Program-made: the position numbers and the translations under genes | The notes under the pieces: model-generated | The model's input: only the letters and a program-made list of their open reading frames with translations | What the model was told of the DNA's origin: nothing | The model's database searches: none | In this document: positions 25,033 through 33,013 of the stretch, one piece after another | Layout of the letters: the number at the start of each line of letters is the position of its first letter | How positions within the stretch are numbered: position 1 is the stretch's first letter | NCBI GenBank assembly: GCA_963724735.1 | Contig: CAVRVX010000001.1 | Span: 62,001-126,000, forward strand | DNA length: 64,000 bases | DNA from: Rhodoplanes sp963724735 | GTDB lineage: Bacteria; Pseudomonadota; Alphaproteobacteria; Rhizobiales; Xanthobacteraceae | Reading direction: 5' to 3'

Positions 25033-26979
25033 GTGGGTGATCTGATCGGCGACGTGGTGGAAAGCGAGTTGTATTACGTGCCGCGCGCCGAGTTCGAGCG
25101 TGTGCGCCGGCTGAACGCAGCGCGGCCGGAGATCGTCGCGCTCTATGCCGACATGGCCCGATTGAATGCGCTGTACATGATCGCGCGGGCGGGCTCCGGG
25201 CACATCGGTTCTTCGTTTTCCTCGCTCGACCTTGTCAGCCATCTCTATCTCGACGAATTGGACGGCGCGGCGGGCGACGTATTCTTTTCCTCCAAAGGCC
25301 ACGACGCGCCCGCGCTCTACGCCGTGCTTGTGGCCGAAGGTGTGCTCCCCGAAAGGCTGCTGCACGCGTTGCGCAGGCTCGGCGGACTGCCCGGTCATCC
25401 GGACATCGGTACGCCGGGACTCGTGACCAACACCGGCTCGCTCGGCATGGGGATTTCCAAGGCGAAGGGAATGCTCGCCGCCGAACGCCTGCGCGGCCGT
25501 TCCCCTCGGGCTTTCGTCATGACCGGCGACGGCGAATTGCAGGAGGGCCAGATCTGGGAATCTCTGGTTTCTGCCGCGAATGCCCGGCTCGGGGCTCTCA
25601 CGGTGATCGTCGATCACAACAAATTCCAGTCGGACTACTCGGTCGAACGCACCTCCAGCCTCGGTGATCTTGCCGCGAAATTCGCCGCCTTTGGCTGGCA
25701 TGTGGTCCGCGCCGACGGCCACGACACCGCGGCCCTTGCGCATGTGTTCGGCGAATTGCGCGGTATCGTCGACAGGCCGAAGGTGCTGATCGCCGACACC
25801 GTGAAGGGCAAGGGCGTATCGTTCATGGAGGGCACGTCGATCGATTCCGACGTCGACATGTTTCGCTTCCACTCCGGGGCGCCGACGGCCGACCAGTACC
25901 AGCGCGCCGTCGAGGAGATCGAAACCCGCATCGCCAAGCGGCTCGGCGCTCTGGGAGCAGCCCCGATCAAGGTCGAACGGGTGGATCGACCGGCCGTTCA
26001 GCCCGCGCCCGCCAATGCGGCCCGTTTGTTCCCGGCCTATACCCAGGCGCTGCTCGCGCAGGCTTCGGCGCGGCCGGAGCTTGTCGTGCTCGACGCCGAC
26101 CTCGTTCTCGACATGGGGTTGATTCCCGTCAAGGAGCGCTTCCCGGATCGCTTTATCGAATGCGGCATCGCCGAGCAGGACATGGTGAGCCAGGCGGGCG
26201 GTATGGCGTTGAACGGCGCGTTGCCCGTCGTGCATTCGTTTTCCTGCTTTTTGTCGACGCGTCCCAATGAGCAGATCTTCAACAATGCGACCGAACGCAC
26301 GCGGGTCGTCTATGTCGGCGGCCTTGCGGGCGTGCTTCCGGCAGGGCCCGGGCATTCGCACCAGAGCCTCCGCGAAGTTTCCGCGGTCGGCGGGATTCCG
26401 AACCTCGTGATGGTCGAGCCGAGCTGTCCGGATGAAGTGGCGCCTCTGTTCGAGTGGTGCCTCGACTATGTCGGGCCGAGCTTTTTGCGCCTCGTCTCGG
26501 TTCCCTATCCGACGAGCGCGAGGCTGCCGCGTCCGTACCGCCCCGAACCAGGGAAGGGCGTGACCCTGCGTGACGGCACGGACGTTGCGATCGTGACCGC
26601 CGGCCTCGTGATGGTTTCAGAAAGCCTGGCGGCCGCGGAAATTCTTGCCGGCCGAGGCATATCCGTCCGCGTGGTGAACCTGCCCTGGCTGAACCGAGTG
26701 AACGAGGCTTGGATCAGAAGTCTCGCGCAGGACGTCGCGCTCCTTGTCACGGTGGAAAACCATTTCCTCCCGGGCGGGCAGGGCCAGCACGTGCTCGCGG
26801 CCCTCGCGACTGCGTTTCCGGCTCGAATGCCGGATTGCTTGCGCATCGGCATCGAGACCGTGCCGCCTTCGGGGCGCAACGACGAGGTGTTGGCTGCTCT
26901 GCGGCTCGATGCAGCGGGCCTCGCCGCGCGGATTGCCGAGCGCCTGAGCGGGGCAAGCCGGTCAGATTGTCCTCGATGA
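25033..26979 (+). CDS. Transketolase-like enzyme (full-length)
   Basis: A 648-residue thiamine-diphosphate enzyme. It has the active-site histidines GSGHIGSS (His57), SKGHDAPALYA (His90) and GHPD (His122). The TPP motif runs from GDGELQEG (165-172) to DHN (194-196), and the pyrimidine-domain glutamate is in ECGIAEQDMVSQ (about 375-386). It is slightly shorter than metabolic transketolases. It starts a sugar operon, not a pentose-phosphate operon, so two-carbon ketol transfer onto a special sugar is the likely job. GTG 25,033 is the first start after an in-frame stop, with AGGTGA upstream. It overlaps the next gene by ATGA. Confidence 0.88.
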   Translation: MGDLIGDVVESELYYVPRAEFERVRRLNAARPEIVALYADMARLNALYMIARAGSGHIGSSFSSLDLVSHLYLDELDGAAGDVFFSSKGHDAPALYAVLVAEGVLPERLLHALRRLGGLPGHPDIGTPGLVTNTGSLGMGISKAKGMLAAERLRGRSPRAFVMTGDGELQEGQIWESLVSAANARLGALTVIVDHNKFQSDYSVERTSSLGDLAAKFAAFGWHVVRADGHDTAALAHVFGELRGIVDRPKVLIADTVKGKGVSFMEGTSIDSDVDMFRFHSGAPTADQYQRAVEEIETRIAKRLGALGAAPIKVERVDRPAVQPAPANAARLFPAYTQALLAQASARPELVVLDADLVLDMGLIPVKERFPDRFIECGIAEQDMVSQAGGMALNGALPVVHSFSCFLSTRPNEQIFNNATERTRVVYVGGLAGVLPAGPGHSHQSLREVSAVGGIPNLVMVEPSCPDEVAPLFEWCLDYVGPSFLRLVSVPYPTSARLPRPYRPEPGKGVTLRDGTDVAIVTAGLVMVSESLAAAEILAGRGISVRVVNLPWLNRVNEAWIRSLAQDVALLVTVENHFLPGGQGQHVLAALATAFPARMPDCLRIGIETVPPSGRNDEVLAALRLDAAGLAARIAERLSGASRSDCPR

Positions 26980-28658
26980 TTTCCGGGATCCGAACGGCGC
27001 TTCGCGGCCGAGCTTTCTCCTGGGCTCGCTTGCTGCGCTTGAACTGGCTCGCGCGGCACGGAGCGAATCAGGACCTGTCGCCGCTGGTCGCCGCTGAGCA
27101 GGGAGTTTGGCGCAATACGCTGGACGCGGCGCGTTCGGGGCCGCGCGTCGTTCTTGCCACCAATTCCGGCGGTCATTTCGGGCTCGCGGCCATTGATCGC
27201 GTGCTTGCGCTCGCCTTGTCATTGCGCGGCGCCCACGCCATCACGGTGTTCTGTGATGGCGTCCTTCCCGCCTGTCTCCTGTGCGAGCTGAACATCCAGC
27301 CGAATGTCGCGCGCTTCGCCGCGCAGGGGCCGTCCCGCCTGCTGTGCGGTTTTTGTCATGCGCCGGCGGCCCGCGCGACCAGCATGTGCGATCTGCCGGT
27401 CTCTCTGCTCGGCGAATATGTCACGGCGACCGACCAGGAACGTGCGCAGGCGTTCGCCGCGGGCGTCCACATCGATTCGCTCCGAACCGCATGCTGGAAC
27501 GATATTCCGGTCGGCGAGCACGCCCATGCCGGCGCGCTACGGTATTTCGCGCGCGGCGCGTTGGCGGGCGAGCCGCAGGGCGAAGCGGTGGCCCGTCGTT
27601 TCCTCGCCGGCGCCATCGTCGCGGCGATCGGCTATGGACGTCTATTCGACCGGGTTTCGCCCGACGTCGTCGTCGCCCATCACGGAATCTACGCGCCGCA
27701 GGGCGTCGTCGCCGCGCTTGCGCGGGCGCGTGGCATTCGCGTCGTGACCTGGAATCCGGCCTACCGTCGGCACTGCTTTATTTTCAGCCATAACGACACG
27801 TACCATCACACGCTGATGGAGGAGCCGACGGAGCGCTGGGACCACGCTCCGCTCGATGCCAGGCAGCGACAACGGATCATCGATTATCTGTTGAGCCGCC
27901 GCGAGGGGCGGGAGGATTGGATCCGTTGGCATAAGGATCCCGATTACGGCGCGCGTGTCCGTCTGGTCGAACTCGGGCTCGATCCGGACAAGCCACTGGT
28001 CGCGGCCTTCACCAATGTGTTCTGGGACGCTCAGCTGCATTATCCGCACAATGCATTCGTCGATCAGACAGAATGGCTGACGGAGACCATTCGTTTTTTT
28101 GCAGCACGACCGGACCTGCAGCTCGTCATTCGGGTGCATCCCGCCGAGGTGTCGGGCAATCCGCCGTCCCGGCAGCGTGCGGCAGACGAGATCGCCACGC
28201 TGCTTCCGCGACTGCCGCCCAATGTCGCGATCGTGCCGCCGGAAAGCGCATTGTCATCCTATCTGATCGCCGAGATGGCGAATGCCGTCCTGATCTATGC
28301 GACCAAGATGGGGGTCGAGCTTGCCGCTATGGGCATGCCGGTGGTCGTTGCGGGCGAAGCCTGGGTGCGCAACAAAGGCTTTACCGAGGATATTCGGTCG
28401 AAACAGCATTATCGCGACGTGCTCGCGGGGCTGCCTTTCGACCAGCGCCTCGACGACGCGCGGCGCGAACGCGCGCTCGCCTACGCCCATCATTTTTTCT
28501 TCCGTCGCATGATCCCGCTGCCTTTCGTCGAACCGGACGCCGGCACCCGTCGCTTCACGATTCGGGCAGCCTCGCTTGATCGGCTGGGTCCCGGGGCCGA
28601 TCCCGGCCTCGACGCCATTTGCCGAGGCATCCTGGAAGGCGCGCCATTCGAGGCTTGA
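26976..28658 (+). CDS. Capsule-type glycosyltransferase-like protein, paralog 2
   Basis: A 560-residue paralog of the protein at 17,977. Shared blocks are CDGVLPAC, the C-x2-C pair in LLCGFCHAPA, ALRYFARG, VAHHGIYAPQG, WNPAYRR, TYHHTLMEEPTE, DAQLHYPHNAF, IRVHPAEVSG, the KMGVELAAMG..VVVAGEAWVRNKGF region, HFFFRRMIPLPF and GILEGAPF. The C-terminal domain resembles PF05159-type capsule transferases. ATG 26,976 overlaps the transketolase stop (ATGA). The large in-frame extension upstream (from 26,709) is a shadow of transketolase. Translational coupling suggests it uses the product of this operon. The function is inferred, not known. Confidence 0.7.
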   Translation: MISGIRTALRGRAFSWARLLRLNWLARHGANQDLSPLVAAEQGVWRNTLDAARSGPRVVLATNSGGHFGLAAIDRVLALALSLRGAHAITVFCDGVLPACLLCELNIQPNVARFAAQGPSRLLCGFCHAPAARATSMCDLPVSLLGEYVTATDQERAQAFAAGVHIDSLRTACWNDIPVGEHAHAGALRYFARGALAGEPQGEAVARRFLAGAIVAAIGYGRLFDRVSPDVVVAHHGIYAPQGVVAALARARGIRVVTWNPAYRRHCFIFSHNDTYHHTLMEEPTERWDHAPLDARQRQRIIDYLLSRREGREDWIRWHKDPDYGARVRLVELGLDPDKPLVAAFTNVFWDAQLHYPHNAFVDQTEWLTETIRFFAARPDLQLVIRVHPAEVSGNPPSRQRAADEIATLLPRLPPNVAIVPPESALSSYLIAEMANAVLIYATKMGVELAAMGMPVVVAGEAWVRNKGFTEDIRSKQHYRDVLAGLPFDQRLDDARRERALAYAHHFFFRRMIPLPFVEPDAGTRRFTIRAASLDRLGPGADPGLDAICRGILEGAPFEA

Positions 28659-28720
28659 TCTGCGAATCCGATGCTCCTAAGAGCATCTTGACCGCGAGGT
28701 GGGCAGGGTCGCCCGGCCGA

Positions 28721-29806
28721 ATGGAGGATGGTTTGGACCGCGTATTCAAGTTTGGTGACAAGGTGGTCACCGACTCGGGACCTTCGTTCGTCATCGCCGA
28801 AGTCGGGCACAATCATCAGGGCGACGTCGGGAAGTGCAAGGCGATCTTCAAGGCGGCCGCCGACGCCGGCGCCGACGCCGTGAAGATCCAGAAGCGCGAC
28901 AACCGCGCGCTGTTCACCCGGGAAATGTACGAGTTGAGCTACGACAGCGAAAACGCCTATGGGCCGACCTATGGCGCGCATCGCGAGTTTCTCGAGTTCG
29001 GGCGCGAGCAGTATCTCGAACTCAAGGCTTATTGCGACGAATTGGGCATCATCTTTTTCGCCACCGCGTTCGACGAATCGTCCGTGGACTTCCTCGCCGA
29101 GATCGAGATGCCCGGTTTCAAGATCGGCTCGGGCGATCTCACCGACATCGGCCTTCTCAAGAAGGTCGCCTCGTTCGGCAAGCCGCTCATCGTCTCGACC
29201 GGAGGCGCGACGTTGGATGACGTCCGGCGGGCCTACGAAGTGGTCATGCCGATCAATCGTAACCTGTGCATCATGCAGTGCACGTCGGGTTACCCGGCGC
29301 CTTATGAAGAGCTCAATCTGCGCGTGATCGAGACCTTCCGGCGTGAATTTCCGGACATTGTCGTCGGGTTTTCATCGCATGACCCGGGAATTGCGATGCC
29401 TTTGATCGGGTATATGTTGGGTGCGCGCGTGTTCGAGAAACATTTCACGCTCAATCGGACCTGGAAGGGCAGCGATCAGGCGTTTTCGCTCGAGCCTGCC
29501 GGACTGAGGCGCGTGGTTCGGGATCTCGAACGAACGCGACTTGCGCTTGGCGATGGCGTCAAGCATCCCTATCCGTGCGAAGCCGGGCCGCTGAACAAGA
29601 TGGTCAAGCGGATCGTTGCGGCGCGCGACCTCAAGGCAAACAGCACGATTCAGTACAGCGACCTGGCTTTTCGCGTTCCGGTCACCAGGAAGATTTCGGA
29701 CCAGACGCTGAAGCCATTCGAGGCTCACCGGCTCGTCGGCCGCAAGCTCTTGCGCGACGTTCCCTCCGACGATGTCTTGCGCTATTCCGACATTGCTTCG
29801 GAGTGA
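28721..29806 (+). CDS. NeuB-family nonulosonate synthase-like protein
   Basis: Family reaction: condensation of phosphoenolpyruvate with a sugar to give a 3-deoxy-2-keto (nonulosonic) acid. The 361-residue protein has FVIAEVGHNHQGD at the N-terminus, DAVKIQKRD, GFKIGSGDLTDI, STGGATLDD, LCIMQCTSGYP, VGFSSHD and EKHFTLNR in the TIM barrel. It ends with a SAF (antifreeze-like) domain over the last 60 residues. The loop normally reading G-x-D-H reads G-S-D-Q here. ATG 28,721 follows an AT-poor 62-base gap and is preferred to the upstream ATG inside the previous gene. The substrate is unknown; typical partner genes are absent. Confidence 0.85.
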   Translation: MEDGLDRVFKFGDKVVTDSGPSFVIAEVGHNHQGDVGKCKAIFKAAADAGADAVKIQKRDNRALFTREMYELSYDSENAYGPTYGAHREFLEFGREQYLELKAYCDELGIIFFATAFDESSVDFLAEIEMPGFKIGSGDLTDIGLLKKVASFGKPLIVSTGGATLDDVRRAYEVVMPINRNLCIMQCTSGYPAPYEELNLRVIETFRREFPDIVVGFSSHDPGIAMPLIGYMLGARVFEKHFTLNRTWKGSDQAFSLEPAGLRRVVRDLERTRLALGDGVKHPYPCEAGPLNKMVKRIVAARDLKANSTIQYSDLAFRVPVTRKISDQTLKPFEAHRLVGRKLLRDVPSDDVLRYSDIASE

Positions 29807-29809
29807 TCG

Positions 29810-30625
29810 ATGGCTGTGTCGTTTGGTCTCGACCAGCGCGTCATCGTGGTCACGGGCGGACTCGGGCAATTGGGGCGGAGATTCGCGGCCGACCTTCTCG
29901 CGCAGGGCGCGCGCGTGGTCGTGCTGGACCGCGTGGCCGGTGCGGACCCGACGCTGGGCGGCTTGGCGCCGGGCGACCAGGCCGCCAACCTCATGATGCT
30001 GGGCTGCGACGTGACATCGCGCGGCGAACTCGAAGCCGCGCTTGACGCGATTGTCGGGCGATGGGGGGCCCCGTTCGGGCTGATCAACAATGCCGCGCTC
30101 GACAGTCCGCCCGATGCGCCCGTATCGGAGAACGGTCCGTTCGAGAACTACCCCGAATTGTCGTTCGACAAGGTGATGGACGTCAACGTCAAAGGCGTCT
30201 TTCTCTGCAGCCAGGTGTTCGGGGCTGCGATGGCGAGCGCCGGTCGCGGCTCCATCGTCAATATCGGCTCGGTTTACGGCCTGGTCTCGCCGGACCAGTC
30301 GCTCTACGAATTCCGGCGCGAGAAGGGCGAAGCGTTCTTCAAGCCCGTGGCCTATTCGGTTTCGAAGTCCGCGCTCTATAATCTGACGCGCTACCTCGCG
30401 GTCTATTGGGGCGGTCGCGGCGTGCGCATCAACATCGTCACTTTCGCGGGCGTGTTCAACCATCAGGATCCGCGCTTTCTCGAACGCTATCTGCCGAAAG
30501 TGCCGCTCGGGCGAATGGCCAATCCCGATGACTATAGCGGGCCGATCGTGTTTCTGATGTCGGACGCCTCGCGCTATATGACGGGCGCCAATATGGTCGT
30601 CGATGGCGGTTTTACCGCGATGTGA
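29810..30625 (+). CDS. Short-chain dehydrogenase/reductase
   Basis: A 271-residue classical SDR. The cofactor loop TGGLGQLGRRFA (a variant of TGxxxGIG) is near residue 15. NNAALDS follows, then IGSVYG (catalytic Ser) and YSVSKSAL (Tyr-x3-Lys). A late DGGFTAM tail is typical of dimer contacts. It starts three bases after neuB-like and ends in a GTGA overlap with the aldehyde dehydrogenase gene, so it is embedded in one operon. SDR proteins with this insertion (SPDQSLYEFRREKGE) are often neighbours of NeuB-like genes in sugar loci. Likely a sugar oxidoreductase; substrate unknown. Confidence 0.85.
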   Translation: MAVSFGLDQRVIVVTGGLGQLGRRFAADLLAQGARVVVLDRVAGADPTLGGLAPGDQAANLMMLGCDVTSRGELEAALDAIVGRWGAPFGLINNAALDSPPDAPVSENGPFENYPELSFDKVMDVNVKGVFLCSQVFGAAMASAGRGSIVNIGSVYGLVSPDQSLYEFRREKGEAFFKPVAYSVSKSALYNLTRYLAVYWGGRGVRINIVTFAGVFNHQDPRFLERYLPKVPLGRMANPDDYSGPIVFLMSDASRYMTGANMVVDGGFTAM

Positions 30626-32109
30626 CGGCTGCATTCCGGATCTCCATGTCTCTCTTTCCGAATTTCGTTCCCAACCAGATCGGCGGCGCCGGCGCCGCAG
30701 CCGAAGGCGGCGCGACAATCGACGTGCTCGATCCGCACGACGGGGCTGTCATCGCGCGCATTCCGCGGTCCGGAAAAAGCGAGATCGACGCGGCCGTCGC
30801 CGCCGCGCGTGCAGCTCAGTCAAGGTGGGCCGCCACTCCTGGGGTGCAGCGTGGCGACATCCTGCACCGGATCGCCAACGCCATCGAAGGGCGGAAGGAC
30901 GAGCTCGCCCGCATCGTCGCGCGCGAAGCCGGCAAGCGGTTGCCCGATTCCCTCGGCGAAGCGGGCGCCGCCGTGCAGTGTGCGCGCTTTTTCGCGGGCG
31001 AGGGCCAGCGTCTATTCGGCCGAACTACGACGAGCGGCATGGCGGGCCGGTGGGCGATGACGGTCAGGCGGCCGTGTGGCGTCGCGGGCCTCATCATCGC
31101 CGCCAACACGCCCGCGCCGAATTTTGCGTGGAAGGTGTTTCCGGCGCTCATCTGCGGCAATGGCGTCGTGCTGAAAACGGCCGAAGACACGCCGATCTCC
31201 TCGTGGTTCCTTGGCATGCTGTGCGAACAGGCGGGATTGCCGAAGGGCGTTTTGAACGTCGTGCACGGATGGGGCGCGGAGGCGGGGCAGGCGCTGGTGG
31301 AGCACCCCGGCGTCGATGTCCTGAGCTTCACCGGGTCGACCCGCGTCGGCCGAATGATCGCGGAGACTGCCGGCCGGCAACTGAAAAAGCTTTCGCTTGA
31401 ACTCGGCGGGAAAAACCCGCTGGTCGTCTGCGACGACGCCGATCTCGACAATGCCGTCCGCTGGGCGCTGCTCGCGGCCTTCTCCAATGCCGGGCAACGC
31501 TGCGCGGCGGGCAGCCGCATCATCGTCTTCGAGGCGATCTATGAGCGGTTTGCCGAGAGGTTCGTGACCGCCGCCAAGCAATTGAAGCTTGGCGTGGGAG
31601 ACGACTGTGATCTTGGTCCGGTGATCAACGCCCGGCAGCTCGGCAATATGCTCGGGGCGATCGAACGGGCCGTCGGCGAAGGCGCGTCAATCTTATGCGG
31701 CGGCAAGCGCGCTTTGCGCCCGGACCTTGCCCAGGGCTTCTACCTCGAGCCGACGATTCTTGCCGGCGTTTCGCCGCAAGCGGACGCCTCGCGGAGCGAG
31801 CTGTTCGGACCGATCACCATCATCTACCGCGTGGGGTCGTTCGCGCAGGCGCTCGCGCTCGCAAACGACTCGCCGTACGGACTGACGGCGTCTATTCACA
31901 CGCGCGATATCGGACGGGCGCTGGCGTTCGTAGACGGAGTTCAGGCCGGCGTCGCGGTCGTGAACGGCGGCACGCACGGCTCCGAGCCGCATATGCCGTT
32001 CGGAGGCGTGAAGGCGTCGGGCAACGGCACGCGCGAGCCGGGAACCGAAGCGCTCGACGTCTATAGCGAGCTCAAGGACGTGTACATAAATCCCATGCCG
32101 TTGGTTTGA
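30622..32109 (+). CDS. NAD(P)-dependent aldehyde dehydrogenase
   Basis: A 495-residue ALDH superfamily protein. Visible motifs are the cofactor-binding FTGSTRVGRMIAE, the general base in LELGGKNPLVV (Glu) and the nucleophile in NAGQRCAAGSRIIV (Cys). ELFGPITIIYRV and MPFGGVKASGNGTRE follow. GTG 30,622 overlaps the SDR stop; ATG 30,646 is an alternative with little loss. As the last intact gene of the transketolase operon it may oxidise a sugar aldehyde to an acid. That would be unusual for a nonulosonate pathway and hints at a different product. Confidence 0.87.
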   Translation: MTAAFRISMSLFPNFVPNQIGGAGAAAEGGATIDVLDPHDGAVIARIPRSGKSEIDAAVAAARAAQSRWAATPGVQRGDILHRIANAIEGRKDELARIVAREAGKRLPDSLGEAGAAVQCARFFAGEGQRLFGRTTTSGMAGRWAMTVRRPCGVAGLIIAANTPAPNFAWKVFPALICGNGVVLKTAEDTPISSWFLGMLCEQAGLPKGVLNVVHGWGAEAGQALVEHPGVDVLSFTGSTRVGRMIAETAGRQLKKLSLELGGKNPLVVCDDADLDNAVRWALLAAFSNAGQRCAAGSRIIVFEAIYERFAERFVTAAKQLKLGVGDDCDLGPVINARQLGNMLGAIERAVGEGASILCGGKRALRPDLAQGFYLEPTILAGVSPQADASRSELFGPITIIYRVGSFAQALALANDSPYGLTASIHTRDIGRALAFVDGVQAGVAVVNGGTHGSEPHMPFGGVKASGNGTREPGTEALDVYSELKDVYINPMPLV

Positions 32110-32170
32110 TCCGAGGATAGAAAACGATGGCTTTATCGTTCGGGCAACACGACGGACGAGGAACGACGCG

Positions 32171-32958
32171 ATGAGCCAAGCCGAAGAGGGAAAAGCGACC
32201 GCTAGGACGACCGACAGGTTGGTCTTTGCCCATGACGTCAATCTCGGCTTCCCGACCAACGATCCGGAATGGGCGGCCTTTTTCGCCGAGCATGGCTGGC
32301 GCGCGGCCGGCTACGACGACATGGGCAAACTCACCGAAACGCTCCGATCGCATGCGGCGGCAGCCTCGTTCTTGCCCGCGGCGAACTACTTTTTTCTGCG
32401 GGACGATCCGTTCTATTCCGGCTTAGCCAGCGCGCTCGCGATGAAGACGGGCGGCAAGACGGTGGACAGCGTGCTGATCGTCCCCACGTCGAGCAAGGCC
32501 GAGAGCATCGTCAATCTCAAGGGCAAGCGGCTCGGCTACATCAACCTCTATTGCACGACCAGTTATTTTTCTCCTGCCATCCTCCTCGCAGAGCACGGCA
32601 TTCCGTTCGAGGGCTTCTTTTCCAGCATGAAGCCGGTCGGCGCCTGGCAGCGGCAAATCGATGCCTTGGCCGCCGGCGAGATCGACGCGACCATGGTCGA
32701 GGAAGGCATATGGCGCAGCAAGCCCGCCAATGCCGCGGCGACTAAGATCATCGGCCGGATCGAACGATTGCCGGGCCCGGTGGTCGTATTGGCGAAAACG
32801 GTCGACACGGCGTTCGCCTCTGCATTTCTGGCAGGCTGCTCGCCACACGCATCGCGAGGGCGGATCAGCCCTTCGCTGGATACGCTCCGTATTGCCAAAA
32901 GGAAGTCCAGGACTTCTTCGACCGGAGCGCGCGCGCATTCGCGCTCGCTGCGGCCTGA
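32171..32958 (+). pseudogene. PhnD-like substrate-binding protein, frameshifted near 32,830
   Basis: Residues 1-219 match the PhnD/TauA-like periplasmic-binding fold: FAHDVNLGFPTNDPEW, ANYFFLRDDP, LKGKRLGYINL, QIDALAAGEIDATMVEEG. After AFLAG the frame becomes non-homologous and would run to 33,262 into the opposite gene. In the next frame from 32,830 the text reads GRLLATRIARADQPFAGYAP and continues to YCQKEVQDFFDRSARAFALAA with a stop at 32,956, a natural family C-terminus. A single lost G in a GGG run explains this. There is no signal peptide, which is odd for a binding protein. It may still be expressed if this is a sequencing error. Confidence 0.72.
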
Positions 32959-32977
32959 GGGTGAAGAGTTTGGTCTG

Positions 32978-33013
32978 GAGCGAATACCGATTTACCCGAA
33001 ACGGAATTCGCTC
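32978..33013. terminator. Palindromic hairpin between convergent genes
   Basis: GAGCGAATACCG and CGGAATTCGCTC form a 12-bp stem with one mismatch and a twelve-base loop. The last base overlaps the stop codon of the cytochrome gene. It resembles the A/T-cored palindromic elements scattered between genes in Bradyrhizobium-like genomes. It could serve as a bidirectional terminator. Confidence 0.45.
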
